Positions 1 through 8,676 of a stretch of 59,836 bases of DNA are shown piece after piece. Below the pieces are notes generated by a model. The model was not told where the DNA came from. It did no database searches and was given only the letters and a program-made list of their open reading frames with translations. Source of the DNA: JAOZHU01 sp964632845 (lineage in GTDB: Archaea; Thermoproteota; Bathyarchaeia; Bathyarchaeales; Bathycorpusculaceae). The stretch covers positions 1 through 59,836 of the forward strand of contig CAZWDU010000011.1 of assembly GCA_964632845.1 (NCBI GenBank), read 5' to 3'. How positions within the stretch are numbered: position 1 is the stretch's first letter; the number at the start of each line of letters is the position of its first letter. The position numbers and the translations under genes were made by a program.

Positions 1-89
1 GCACAATTTGCCCAAAAGAAAGGCAAACATCCTTGTTAACTAAAAAGGAGACAGAATCGCCCTTTGTTCCACAAACAAAGCCTACGGGT

Positions 90-1109
90 TCAGTATTGGT
101 CATCCCACCACTCCCAGTCAAAAGCGTGTTTTGCACCGTGAATTTCATCAGCAAAACTACTACAATGCTCTTCTCGTCTCAAAGTATCCAACAAGCCAGC
201 ATCCCTCAGCGTGTCTTCAATTTGATCGTGATAGTGCAACAGCATAGAGTCAGAAGGAGCAGAAAATTCATGAGCAAGCCAAAGACTAATCGGATAACCG
301 ATACACCTTGGATCTTCGGATACGCTGGTTAATGGTGAAAGCAACGAGGTAATGTTCTGGTTAGTCAAGTAATCCATTATGTCACAGCGAAACACACGAG
401 CACTGTCAGCACACAACTTTATAATTGCGATATCACCGTACAAGCTTCGGTCTTTGTCGGCTTTCCGCACGGGGTAATAAACCCAAATGTCATAAGGAGC
501 CAGCATGTACGTAGTAGCCACCAAATCTCGCCCCTTGTCATCATGCAACGAAGGAGAATTTTTACTAATAGCAAGAAGATTCAGCCCCTTCTTTTCACAG
601 TACTCATAAAGAGATACGCGAAACTTCCGTTCTCCACCAAAATAGCCGCCACCATCCAAAAGAAGGTACATACTACGTACATCTCCATGTACGTAGTAAG
701 GCTGAGATGCTGTTTCGTTGAGAACTTTTAGGGCCATTTGACTTTCCAGCTCGATTCTGACATCTTGCAGGAAGCTCCTACGTACATGGGCATCTCCGAC
801 AACGGTGCACACTCTCTCGGAGTAATCCCAATCCACAGTACGCCCTTTAACCGCTGCGCATGAGACACGCATAAGGTAGATTCCCCAATTATTTGCTCTT
901 TTCAGCGTTCGTGTGGAGCAGTCGACAGCTATGAAGTGCCCAGTGGATATACCTGTTTTTTTAAGGGGTTTTATCAAAGAAGCGTCTGGTTTTACTGCCA
1001 CCATAGGTTCCACTCTGACTGCGGTGCCCCCTGCCACGCGACCCCTGTCTACGTAACATTTCAGTTTTTTCTCCATTTCGCTAAAGTCTGTATTTACATA
1101 GGAGTTCAT
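90..1109 (-). CDS. NurA-like 5'-3' nuclease domain protein
   Basis: Probable NurA-fold nuclease; in archaea NurA works with the HerA helicase in DNA end resection. Three blocks fit the family: an N-terminal acidic motif (FIAVDCSTRT, near residue 60), a central LLLDGGGYF followed by LLAISKNSPSLHD, and a C-terminal GYPISLWLAHE resembling the conserved NurA end motif. Length (339 aa) is within the family range. HerA, Mre11 and Rad50 are not next to it. It points away from the origin and orc1. The gene carries three exact copies of a 12-mer (TACTACGTACAT or its complement), two of them forming an inverted repeat at 671-698. The family call is from motif reading only; a divergent RNase H-like protein is the alternative. 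Confidence 0.6.
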   Translation of the reverse strand: MNSYVNTDFSEMEKKLKCYVDRGRVAGGTAVRVEPMVAVKPDASLIKPLKKTGISTGHFIAVDCSTRTLKRANNWGIYLMRVSCAAVKGRTVDWDYSERVCTVVGDAHVRRSFLQDVRIELESQMALKVLNETASQPYYVHGDVRSMYLLLDGGGYFGGERKFRVSLYEYCEKKGLNLLAISKNSPSLHDDKGRDLVATTYMLAPYDIWVYYPVRKADKDRSLYGDIAIIKLCADSARVFRCDIMDYLTNQNITSLLSPLTSVSEDPRCIGYPISLWLAHEFSAPSDSMLLHYHDQIEDTLRDAGLLDTLRREEHCSSFADEIHGAKHAFDWEWWDDQY

Positions 1110-1250
1110 CAGGCATTCTTTCCTTCAGGCATTACGAAGACTAGGGTTAAGGTAAGAATTGGAGACAGGCTTTTAATATTTTGCGAGACTAAAAGGCACA
1201 GAGTGCAGCGTGCAGGGGCAAACTGTCAAGTGGTTAGTTTTGTAGTGAGA

Positions 1251-1682
1251 TTATTTCATTTGTTGTTTGATTGTTGCGTGAGGTACTGGTGGAGCAATTT
1301 TGTATTTCAGGTTGTTGCCTTCTCCGGCTCTTAGAAGTAAGCCTCTGCTTGCCATTCGCGCCAAGTAAGTAGATATCGTGCTTAAACTTACGGGTTCTTT
1401 AAGTTCCTGTTCGTAAACGGACTGAACGTCTCGGGAAGAAAACCAAATTAATGGGAAACTTTTCTGAATAACTGCGCGGACTTTTTCAAACCTTGAGGAA
1501 CTTTTACCCGCTACTGGGGTGTTAATTCCAGGATTCACGGTTTCGCCAGGCATACCGCCTAACAATTCCACAAGGTCTAAGAGGCGTACAGCCTTATCTC
1601 TGGTTATTTGACCTTCGAAGGCGATAGTATATCGATTGCCCTCGCTGTCGAAAAGCTCCACGCGCATTTTTCGAGCAGGCAT
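1251..1682 (-). CDS. Winged-helix DNA-binding protein
   Basis: Small protein with an N-terminal beta-rich stretch (RVELFDSEGNRYTIAFEGQI) and a C-terminal winged helix in which IWFSSRDVQSVYEQELKEPV and LSTISTYLARMASRGLLLRAG look like the helix-turn-helix and wing. The frame is open to a GTG at 1709, but the ATG at 1682 (MPARKMRV) gives the more natural N-terminus. It sits directly beside the probable replication origin and is transcribed away from it. Role unknown; local transcriptional regulator or origin-associated DNA binder are both possible. Confidence 0.6.
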   Translation of the reverse strand: MPARKMRVELFDSEGNRYTIAFEGQITRDKAVRLLDLVELLGGMPGETVNPGINTPVAGKSSSRFEKVRAVIQKSFPLIWFSSRDVQSVYEQELKEPVSLSTISTYLARMASRGLLLRAGEGNNLKYKIAPPVPHATIKQQMK

Positions 1683-1878
1683 TGTGCTGTACACCTTAAG
1701 GGTGTTCACAAGCTTTACACTTCACACCTTATAGCTGTTATGGTGAAAAGAAAAAAATGTAAAAGAAAGGAATATCCCTCAAATTTGAAACAGGGCAGAA
1801 ATTGTAGTTTTTCTAGCATTACAGGTTTCACAGAGTCCTAGAATCGTGGAAAAAAAGCAGTCATGGCGTGATTCGGTA

Positions 1879-1903
1879 TTTCCAGTAGAAGTGTAGGGGT
1901 GTC
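1879..1903 (+). promoter_or_regulatory. ORB-like origin recognition box 1
   Basis: TTCCAGTAGAA dyad followed by GTGTAGGGGTGTC. This is the dyad-plus-G-string structure of archaeal ORB elements bound by Orc1/Cdc6. The same 11-base dyad recurs at 2330. Confidence 0.65.
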
Positions 1904-2138
1904 TTATTCACAGAAAAGGAACAGGAAATAAGTAAGGTCGCGTAAAAGAGAGCTATTAAAGCAACATTTTTAGTACAATTTCACACGGTATTCACAATTT
2001 GTGAACGAAAAACACCGAAGGAAACACTGTGGCGGAACTATTTAAAGGAGCGTAAGGCTACAGTGGACTTTTTATTGGATAATTTTTGAAGAAAAAAATG
2101 AAATATCCAACAAAAGCAAGGTGAAATTTGTACTCGCT

Positions 2139-2164
2139 CAGCCACCCCTCCATTTCCTCTCGAA
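2139..2164 (-). promoter_or_regulatory. ORB-like origin recognition box 2 (inverted)
   Basis: Read on the minus strand: CGAGAGGAAATGGAGGGGTG. The dyad is weaker than in boxes 1 and 3, but the G-string and spacing agree. It is oriented towards box 1, as expected of ORBs facing each other around an unwinding region. Confidence 0.5.
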
Positions 2165-2328
2165 AAATAAAACAAGTGCACACTCACAGCAGGTAGTCCA
2201 AAAAATTGTAAAAGGTCTATCTAATTTCTTTAACAATAACTATTATTATAGTTCTAATGGCTTTTACCTATTAGAGTATATTTCCTATAAAAGGAAATCA
2301 TACTTCTTTTAACACTTTAAACTATGGA

Positions 2329-2356
2329 GTTCCAGTAGAAATCTTGGGGGGCGTCC
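2329..2356 (+). promoter_or_regulatory. ORB-like origin recognition box 3
   Basis: TTCCAGTAGAA dyad followed by ATCTTGGGGGGCGTCC. It lies about 140 bp upstream of the orc1/cdc6 start, so binding could also autoregulate that gene. Confidence 0.65.
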
Positions 2357-2495
2357 GTGTTGTTTGCTCATACAGCGTTTCAACAGTATGTCCTTTTAGA
2401 ATTATTATGCTACGGAACTAGTTTTTTGTACTGTACCCTTTATTTGTTCCACACGAAATAACGGTGTTGCCTCTGAAATAAGGTTGAAATAGCAA

Positions 2496-3737
2496 ATGGG
2501 TAATTCAGCTATACTTGATAGTGTATTCGAAAAATTCGTGAACGGCGCTAAACTTTTCAAAGACAGAGAAGTCTTAAGGCATGACTACCTGCCTGACAAA
2601 CTTCCCCACCGAGAAGAGCAAATACGACGGCTTGGTGAAACAGTTGCGCCTGTCCTTAGGGATGCTCGTTGCTCCAATATTTTTATTTACGGAAAAACTG
2701 GCACTGGAAAAACTGCCGTAACCAAGTACGTCTTAAGCCATTTGGAGACCAAAGCTAAGGAGTACGGTGCGCCAGTCAGGTTTTGCTATGTTAATTGCCG
2801 CATGATAGGTTCAGAGTACCGCATTTTTGCGAGTCTCAGCCAGAACATAGGCATGGCTATTCCTTTCACTGGGTTGTCTGTGGGCGAAGTTTTTGATAGG
2901 TTCAGAAACGGGTTGGACGCGTCTCGAACGATTTTCATCGCAGTTTTAGATGAGGTAGACGCGCTGATTAAAGATCGTGGTGACGGTCTTCTCTACGAGT
3001 TAACGCGGATAAACGAGACTTTACGTAAAAGCAAGGTTTCGATTATCGGCATATCTAACGATTTACGCTTAAAGGAATTCCTTGACCCCCGTGTTTTTAG
3101 TTCGCTTAGCGAGGAAGAAATGGTCTTTAGACCGTATGACGCAAGCGAACTGCGTAATATTCTTCTTGAACGTTCAAAGCTGTCTTTCCATGATGGAGCG
3201 CTCTCTGAAGCTGGCTTGAGCGTTTGTTCTGCTCTGGCAGCTGCGGAGCATGGTGATGCAAGACGTGCTCTGGATTTGTTGCGGGTGGCAGGCGAAGTTG
3301 CTGAACGCCAAGGCGCAACCGTGGTTGCTGAGGAACATGTGCGGCAAGCTGAAAAACACATTGAACATAATCGTGTGGTGGATGCTTTACAGAATTTAAC
3401 TTTGCACTCTAAACTTGTGCTTCTTAGCGTTTACCACTTGAACAAGTCAAGTGCTACTACTGGAGACATCTATGATGTTTACAATGAGCTCTGCGGTGAG
3501 TTAGGTGTTGTGCTTTTGACGCAACGGCGTTTAGGCACTCTGGTTAATGAACTTGATGCGATGGGGCTTTTGAACGCAAAAGTGGTCAGTATGGGGCGGT
3601 ATGGTCGCACAAAAAAGATTCGGCTGGAAATCTCTCGAACTCTGCTCAAGGATGTCTTCGGGAGCGACGATAGACTTGGACGCATGCTTGATTATAAAGC
3701 CAAGACTCTTTCAAAAAACGCGAATAGCAACAATTGA
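2496..3737 (+). CDS. cdc6: Orc1/Cdc6 replication initiator
   Basis: Archaeal ORC1-type AAA+ initiator that binds ORB elements and loads the MCM helicase. Walker A (GKTGTGKT) is at about residues 66-73 and Walker B (VLDEVDA) near 150. The sensor region (IIGISND) and the YDASELRNILLER lid motif follow, with a C-terminal winged helix from about residue 300 (LHSKLVLLSVYHLN). At 413 aa it is full length. The ATG at 2496 is the first good start. It is transcribed away from the origin region with its ORB boxes. Confidence 0.95.
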   Translation: MGNSAILDSVFEKFVNGAKLFKDREVLRHDYLPDKLPHREEQIRRLGETVAPVLRDARCSNIFIYGKTGTGKTAVTKYVLSHLETKAKEYGAPVRFCYVNCRMIGSEYRIFASLSQNIGMAIPFTGLSVGEVFDRFRNGLDASRTIFIAVLDEVDALIKDRGDGLLYELTRINETLRKSKVSIIGISNDLRLKEFLDPRVFSSLSEEEMVFRPYDASELRNILLERSKLSFHDGALSEAGLSVCSALAAAEHGDARRALDLLRVAGEVAERQGATVVAEEHVRQAEKHIEHNRVVDALQNLTLHSKLVLLSVYHLNKSSATTGDIYDVYNELCGELGVVLLTQRRLGTLVNELDAMGLLNAKVVSMGRYGRTKKIRLEISRTLLKDVFGSDDRLGRMLDYKAKTLSKNANSNN

Positions 3738-3817
3738 CGGCAGCGTTTTCCAGAAGAACCCGCAACCACAGTTTTTCCGAGTCTTTGTGCACCGCTACTT
3801 ATTCGTCTGTGGTTTTC

Positions 3818-5374
3818 TTAGACAAATGAGATGACGCTGGGTTCTAACGTTTGCAGGTTCACCACTGGAACTATTCCAGGAGTCGGCATTAACCCGAGTT
3901 TCTGCATGTAGTCGGTTTGCTCTTGCCAGCCGCCAGAATTCACAATTAACACGCCACGGTAATTGCAGTAGCCTATTACGTGTGTGTGACCAGCATGAAA
4001 GATGTCTGGTGGCCGTTCTATGACAAGGAAGTCTCTGTTTTCAGGTGATAACAGTGTTTTTCCGCCGTACAATGGTGCTAAATGCCGGCTTTGCAGCAGC
4101 AACTTCATTGATTTCTCTGGGTGTGCGTGATCCATTCCTGGGACCGTGGCAATTACGTCGTCTAGACTGCGTCCATGGTGCATTAACACTTCGACGTTGT
4201 GGAGGCTGACTGTGGATGGGTTTCCAAGAGAATACACTTTCCTTGTTTCCTGCAGGGTTTTGAGGTAGTCGTTTGCTATGGCTGGTTGCGGTAGCGCTTT
4301 TCTTGAAGCGTCATGGTTTCCAGGTGTTATAATTACTTCTACATAGTCTGGTATTTGCTCAATTAGTTTCGAGGCAAGACGGTATTGTTTGTGGATGTCT
4401 TTTACCACTAGTTCTTGTACTTGGTTTGGGTAAACTCCCACGCCGTCAACTATGTCGCCTGCAATTAGCACGTATTTTACGCGTCCTGCTATCTCTTGCA
4501 TTCTATTGTTGCCATATTTCCCGTTAAGCCATAATATGAAACGGTTGAAGGCTTCGCGTTGGAATTTGGTGCTGCCTACGTGCATGTCGGAGGTGAGCAC
4601 GGCGTAGACGGCTTCGTTTGCTCTGCGATGGGGTTTTTGGCCTACTTCTGGCAAGATTATGTCCTCAGCTAGGAAAAGACGGCTTCTTGTTTTTGCCACG
4701 GCGATGCATACGACTTGGTCGGGTAGCAGTAAGCGGGCTTTTTTGTGTAGTTCTTCTGGTGCTTTGTGGGATACGAGTACGGTGGCGCTTGAATGTAGAT
4801 CTTCAACTGTTAGTATTATTTGTTGTTTTGCTTCGCGTTTTTCGGTTACGATGCCGATGATTTTTAGTTTTGTTTTGGGCGGTGATTTGACGGCTTCTGA
4901 TATTGGTGTTGCGGCTTTGACATCGATTCTTTGCCTTAGCAAGCGTTCCAGCCGTTTGAAGCGGTCTTGAAAGTATTGGAGGTAGTCTTCAACTGTTCCG
5001 TTGGAGCTGAGTTTGCCTGTGGGGTCTTCTATTACTTTGATGCTTGCTTCTATGTCCTTTGCGTAAGGGTGGAAAACGCTTTTTCCTTCCGTCAGTTGCT
5101 CTTCTGGTTGTTCTGTAAATATTTCTTCTATCGGTTGACTTTGCGTTTCTTTTGCGGGTTCTGGTGGTTTCATTATCGTTTCGAGGAAGGTTCTGTCTAT
5201 GAAAAAGGGTTTATCTTTCAACTCGTTTATTCGCTGTACCGCTTTGTTTATTACTTCTGTGGGGTCGTCTGTAGTGGCGATTAAGCTTAGGAATTCGAAA
5301 GCGTCTCTGTTTAGCTGGTATCCTGCTGTGATGGCGGTTTCTATGGCTTTTTGAAGTTTTTCTCTCTCGCTCAT
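3818..5374 (-). CDS. DNA polymerase D (Pol II) small subunit DP1
   Basis: Small subunit of the archaeal replicative polymerase PolD, carrying the Mre11-like 3'-5' proofreading phosphoesterase. An N-terminal helical region (1-130) precedes an OB fold (about 165-250) and a calcineurin-like domain with intact metal motifs: SDMHVGS near 260, GDIVDGVG near 304, GNHDASRK near 350, HHGRSLDD near 396 and HAGHTH near 458. The active site therefore looks functional. Its ATG overlaps the last codon of the upstream DUF429 gene (ATGA), so the two are probably co-transcribed. It converges on orc1/cdc6. The large subunit DP2 is not in the window. Confidence 0.93.
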   Translation of the reverse strand: MSEREKLQKAIETAITAGYQLNRDAFEFLSLIATTDDPTEVINKAVQRINELKDKPFFIDRTFLETIMKPPEPAKETQSQPIEEIFTEQPEEQLTEGKSVFHPYAKDIEASIKVIEDPTGKLSSNGTVEDYLQYFQDRFKRLERLLRQRIDVKAATPISEAVKSPPKTKLKIIGIVTEKREAKQQIILTVEDLHSSATVLVSHKAPEELHKKARLLLPDQVVCIAVAKTRSRLFLAEDIILPEVGQKPHRRANEAVYAVLTSDMHVGSTKFQREAFNRFILWLNGKYGNNRMQEIAGRVKYVLIAGDIVDGVGVYPNQVQELVVKDIHKQYRLASKLIEQIPDYVEVIITPGNHDASRKALPQPAIANDYLKTLQETRKVYSLGNPSTVSLHNVEVLMHHGRSLDDVIATVPGMDHAHPEKSMKLLLQSRHLAPLYGGKTLLSPENRDFLVIERPPDIFHAGHTHVIGYCNYRGVLIVNSGGWQEQTDYMQKLGLMPTPGIVPVVNLQTLEPSVISFV

Positions 5375-5968
5375 GTTATTAGGTTTCTCCAGTTCATTTT
5401 CCGTGGAACGATTATGCAGGCTTTTTCGTCGCCTACTTGTTCTGTTTGCTTCGTCAGGTGCAGTGTTGCTGTTAAAGCCGCTGTAACGGCATCAATCTCA
5501 TGTGTTGCCAACAGGCGTTTTTCTAATTCGTCTTTCAGCCCCAGTATTTTTTAGGTTTTCTTGAATTGTTTTCCGTTCTTTTAGTGACATCTGTAGGGCT
5601 TTGCGGGTTGATGTTGGGTGCACTTCGATGGTTCTATACTTGTTCTCCTCTATTAGCTTATTCAGTTTTATTGCTCGCAGGGTAAGCGTTTTCATTGCGA
5701 GGAAGGTTGGAAGAAATACGTGGTAGCCCTTTTTTACCATTTCTCTGTCTGCTTTCCTGAAAGCTTCGCCTTTTGCTGGAAGGCTTAATGGCGCATCTAT
5801 GGCTATAAGTGCGGGTTGGTTGTTTATTATGTACTCTAAAATTTCTTTGTCAGTGTAGACTAAGCTGGTTTTTACTGTTTTGCCTTTTAGCAGTGCTAAT
5901 CCTGTGGGGTTTTTACTTAGTGCAGCTAAATCTATACCTATTGTACATTTGCTTTCGAATTCTAACAT
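5371..5968 (-). pseudogene. DUF429 (RNase H-fold) protein, interrupted by a one-base frameshift
   Basis: The first 140 residues read as DUF429: GIDLAALSKNPTGLA, then LIAIDAPLSLPAKGEAFRKAD, then a conserved TIEVHPTSTRKAL. Near 5545-5552 the frame is lost at a run of six Ts (As in the coding strand); the annotated frame then ends in unrelated residues. In the neighbouring frame the expected C-terminus continues (KDELEKRLLATHEIDAVTAA, ending RKMNWRNLIT) and stops at 5371, overlapping the PolD DP1 start by four bases. One A too many explains everything. Conservation on both sides of the break favours a recent mutation or a homopolymer sequencing error over old decay. Confidence 0.8.
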
Positions 5969-5974
5969 CAGCCT

Positions 5975-5990
5975 TCAAGTTTATATACGC
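5975..5990 (+). promoter_or_regulatory. Candidate TATA promoter for the PhoU regulator
   Basis: TTTATATAC at about 5979-5987, in the 82-bp gap between the divergent DUF429 and PhoU genes. The spacing to the PhoU start (6051) leaves a short leader that contains AAAGGAG at about 6031. Confidence 0.4.
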
Positions 5991-6050
5991 AATTCTTATT
6001 TAGATCTGGTTCCAGCAATAAATTAAACATGAAAGGAGTTCTGGTCGTGA

Positions 6051-7022
6051 ATGGGTGAACTGCGTAAGGTGCAACGTACTCCCACTGGCACTTTTTTTGT
6101 TTGCTTACCGCGTTCTTGGGCTGAGCCGCATGGCTTGGAAAAGGGCAAATTGGTGGAGCTAGGTGAAACTGGCGACGGCAAACTGCTTATTGATTCAAAG
6201 TATAGTGCTGAACCTTTGCCTAAAGTCGCAACTTTGAATACTGGACCTTATTTGTCGCGTGAGATTGTTGGGCGGTATCTTCTTGGTTTTGACATTATCC
6301 GTGTTGAGGCGAAGGAGAGTATAGCCTTCGATGTTAGGAACAGTGTTAAGGCGACTGTGGGCTCGTTGATTGGGTTGGAGATTGTTGAGGAAACGTATTC
6401 TCAGATGGTTTTACAGTGCTTGTTGGAACCTTCTGGTTTTCCACCAGAAAAGATTTTGCGGCGTAACTATGCTATAGTCGCGGGGATGCACCGTGATGCC
6501 TTGGTTTCCTTTGTTGATGGTAATTCGCAGTTGGCGAAGAGCGTTACTGTTCGCGATGATGAGAGCAATAGACTCTATTTTCTTTTGGTTCGTATTTTGC
6601 GTACGATAATTCAGAATCCTAGTTTGAGCGAGAAACTTGGAATCACTCCGATAGAGTGTTTAGATTACCGTTTGGCTGCGAGTCTGATTGAGGCTATCGG
6701 TGATGCCGGCGTGCAAATAGCTGCCAAGACTATTGAACTCAGCGGGTTTAAACTTTCTCAAGAGCTACGGGGATTGCTTGTTGGTTTGCAGGCGATTTGT
6801 TATGAAGCACATGAACACGCGTTAAAAGCGTTCGTGAACAAGGACATTGCCTTGGCTGAAGGTGTGCGGAGCATGCGAGAGCGGATTCAACCAGTGTTCC
6901 CTAAAATTGAGGAATCTGCAAAGGATCAGCCGCTTGAGTTGCTGCCTCAAATTTTGGCTGTAGCGTCTTTTCTGAGGCAGATTTATGAACACAGTGTGGA
7001 CTTGGCAGATTTGGTTGTTTGA
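6051..7022 (+). CDS. SpoVT/AbrB-PhoU domain phosphate-type regulator
   Basis: Archaeal PhoU-family protein with an N-terminal swapped-hairpin AbrB DNA-binding domain (residues 1-50: VQRTPTGTFFVCLPRSWAE, then GLEKGKLVELGE) and a C-terminal all-helical PhoU tandem (about 110-320). Such proteins are usually annotated as phosphate uptake regulators. No Pst transporter is adjacent, so the regulated process is unknown. ATG chosen because the AbrB motif begins at residue 3. It is the last host gene before the tRNA-Ser insertion site. Confidence 0.85.
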   Translation: MGELRKVQRTPTGTFFVCLPRSWAEPHGLEKGKLVELGETGDGKLLIDSKYSAEPLPKVATLNTGPYLSREIVGRYLLGFDIIRVEAKESIAFDVRNSVKATVGSLIGLEIVEETYSQMVLQCLLEPSGFPPEKILRRNYAIVAGMHRDALVSFVDGNSQLAKSVTVRDDESNRLYFLLVRILRTIIQNPSLSEKLGITPIECLDYRLAASLIEAIGDAGVQIAAKTIELSGFKLSQELRGLLVGLQAICYEAHEHALKAFVNKDIALAEGVRSMRERIQPVFPKIEESAKDQPLELLPQILAVASFLRQIYEHSVDLADLVV

Positions 7023-7342
7023 GCGCACTGCTTTCAAGGCTTGAAGCTGTAGCTTGACAGGTTGCTTGAAACGGTGCTGTACAGGTAGCCTATGGTACGT
7101 TTGACCTCTATTTTGTAGTGTTTCTGATGTTGATGAAACTATCGCTTGAAAAAACTTATACCCCCTCTTTATATAGACAGTGCTCGTTGCGTGGGAAATG
7201 CTATTACTTTTTTTGATTGTTGACCGCTGTTGGTTTTTGTTTTGCTTTTTGGTTCTTTAGGTGAACTGAAAACTCTTTTAGACAGTGCCACATTTCTTTA
7301 GTTGAGCCGGGGTGGCGGAGTGGTTATCGCGCTGGCCTCGAG

Positions 7343-7382
7343 ATCCGCGTAAGCGTAAAGTGGGCTGTGCCATAGACAGGTT
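7343..7382 (+). other. tRNA-Ser intron (37/38 position)
   Basis: Forty bases inserted between anticodon loop positions 37 and 38. The exact borders can slide by one base because A flanks both ends. Splicing by the archaeal bulge-helix-bulge endonuclease is expected. Confidence 0.8.
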
Positions 7383-7406
7383 AGCCAGTGGGCCTTTGGC
7401 TCGCAG

Positions 7407-7432
7407 GGGTTCGAATCCCTTCCCCGGCGCCA
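7407..7432 (+). repeat. attL: tRNA-Ser 3' end, one copy of a 26-bp direct repeat
   Basis: The T-arm and acceptor end of the tRNA (GGGTTCGAATCCC through CCA) recur perfectly, in the same orientation, at 32459-32484. Here the repeat is part of a complete tRNA, and the integrase gene begins 35 bp inside. This is the intact-tRNA side of a tRNA-targeted integration. Confidence 0.85.
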
Positions 7433-7467
7433 CCAACATCAAATTGGACAAACCCCCGGCGTGTATG

Positions 7468-8676
7468 TTACTTGGGCTTTCTGAAGATTTTCCCATTCTC
7501 ATAATCGCAAACGTACTGAAAACCTCCTTCAAGCAGCTTAACGGCTTCCTCAAGTGTCCATGAAACCTTAACCACGTAGTCTTGTTCGCCGAAGTCTACC
7601 AATTGAGTGTAGCGCATTGTGTTTTTGATGTTTTTGTGACCTAAGAGGCGCATAACGTGGAGGATGTCTTTGGTTTTATGGTATTCCATTGTAGCTTTCC
7701 AGTGGCGCAATGTGTGAAAAGTTATCTTTTCTAGTCGTGGGTTTTTGCTTCTTGTGGCTGCGACTTTTCTGCTGCGTTCGAAGAGGCGCATTGTGGTTTT
7801 TAGGTTTGTGTCGCCGAAAACATATTTTGAGTTTTTGGGTAGGTCTTGCAAGCGTTCTATGAGTCGTCTGGATACCTTGAGCATTCTTGGGTTGCTGTGT
7901 TTTTCCGGTGTTATTCGCACTGTGCTGCGTTCTGAGTCGACGTCTATCCATTCGAGTCTCCATGCTTCGCCGCATCTGGCGCCTGTTTCTTTTAGTAGCT
8001 GAACAAAGGTGCTGGTTTTTTGTCCGCACGCCGCAATTAGGTAGTCGATTTCTCCTTCTGTGGGAATGAAAGGAAGTTTTTCGATGGCTCTGTATCTGGG
8101 TGGGTTCCATGTTCCGCCTACGCAAATTAGATAGTTGCTGTAGCATTCTACAACTATTTCTTTACGTCCGAGGCTCCAGCTTTCTTTTTTGGCGATTACT
8201 TCTTTGATTGCTTCTGGGGCATCTATGTTCGCATGTTTGGCGAGGTGTTTCATTATTTTGACTCTGCTGAAGATTGTTGATTCGGCGTAGCCTTGCTTCT
8301 TTAGCCATAGCAGGTAGTTTACGATTTTTTCGGAGGTGTTTGCGTTTGCCTGGAGTTGTAGTGTTTCGTTTCTCCGCAGAAACCTATTTCTTTGAGGTTC
8401 TGCTGCCAAGTTTTTCGTCTCCTTGACGCATATTTGGCCATTAGATACTATGCCAGTGCCGCTTTTTAATGACTGCCTTTCAATCCGCTCGCGCCTGCTC
8501 CAAGACCTTTCAACATCTTTTGGATCTGAAAACCGCCTCCCGCAGTCTCGACAGAACCAGCGTTGGATTTCATCTCCAAATTTGGTGTAGCGTTTAGCGT
8601 CTCGCCAAACTCTGCTTGAGCCACAATGAGGGCAAGGGCAGGGAGTATTACTACGTACTTCCTTGGGGTCTGTGAT
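7468..8676 (-). CDS. Tyrosine recombinase (integrase) with N-terminal zinc ribbon
   Basis: Site-specific recombinase ending 35 bp from the tRNA-Ser att site. The catalytic domain has the family residues: Arg in ETGARCGEAW, HTLRH, GHKNIKNTMRYTQ with the second Arg, His and a candidate Tyr. A SAM-like N-domain precedes it. The first conventional start is TTG at 8409 (LAAEPQR), but the frame stays open to 8697. The extra stretch encodes a convincing zinc ribbon (CPHCGSSRVW, then WFCRDCGRRFS) of the kind found at the start of related archaeal integrases. No ATG, GTG or TTG precedes it; ATC at 8676 (ITDPKEVRS) is the likeliest initiation point. An inverted repeat (8649-8686) covers this 5' end. 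Confidence 0.85.
   Translation of the reverse strand: MTDPKEVRSNTPCPCPHCGSSRVWRDAKRYTKFGDEIQRWFCRDCGRRFSDPKDVERSWSRRERIERQSLKSGTGIVSNGQICVKETKNLAAEPQRNRFLRRNETLQLQANANTSEKIVNYLLWLKKQGYAESTIFSRVKIMKHLAKHANIDAPEAIKEVIAKKESWSLGRKEIVVECYSNYLICVGGTWNPPRYRAIEKLPFIPTEGEIDYLIAACGQKTSTFVQLLKETGARCGEAWRLEWIDVDSERSTVRITPEKHSNPRMLKVSRRLIERLQDLPKNSKYVFGDTNLKTTMRLFERSRKVAATRSKNPRLEKITFHTLRHWKATMEYHKTKDILHVMRLLGHKNIKNTMRYTQLVDFGEQDYVVKVSWTLEEAVKLLEGGFQYVCDYENGKIFRKPK

Larger units (their letters stand above)
1842..2495. other. Probable replication origin (oriC) upstream of orc1/cdc6
   Basis: Noncoding interval of about 650 bp immediately 5' of the initiator gene. It contains three ORB-like boxes, each a short dyad followed by a G-run: direct at 1879-1903 and 2329-2356, inverted at 2139-2164. 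A strongly A+T-rich stretch at about 2200-2320 lies between the second and third boxes and would suit duplex unwinding. A short palindrome (TTCACAATTTGTGAA, 1991-2005) lies between the first two boxes. Initiator gene, oriented boxes flanking an AT-rich tract and the neighbouring PolD subunit gene together match the known architecture of archaeal origins. Activity is inferred. Confidence 0.7.
7306..7432 (+). tRNA. tRNA-Ser (CGA), with a 40-nt intron
   Basis: Acceptor stem GCCGGGG pairs with CCCCGGC; the discriminator G and CCA (7430-7432) are encoded. The anticodon stem CTGGC (7332-7336) pairs with GCCAG (7384-7388); the anticodon CGA is at 7339-7341, and a long class II variable arm (TGGGCCTTTGGCTCGCA) identifies serine. 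After G37 the gene is interrupted at about 7343-7382, the canonical 37/38 intron position. Removing the intron gives a regular loop CUCGAGA. The last 26 bases are the integration target of the adjoining element. Confidence 0.93.

Noticed and set aside
7278..7553. Minus-strand reading frame over tRNA-Ser
   Set aside because: It contains GFEPLRA, the usual artefact of translating the antisense of a tRNA; no independent support.
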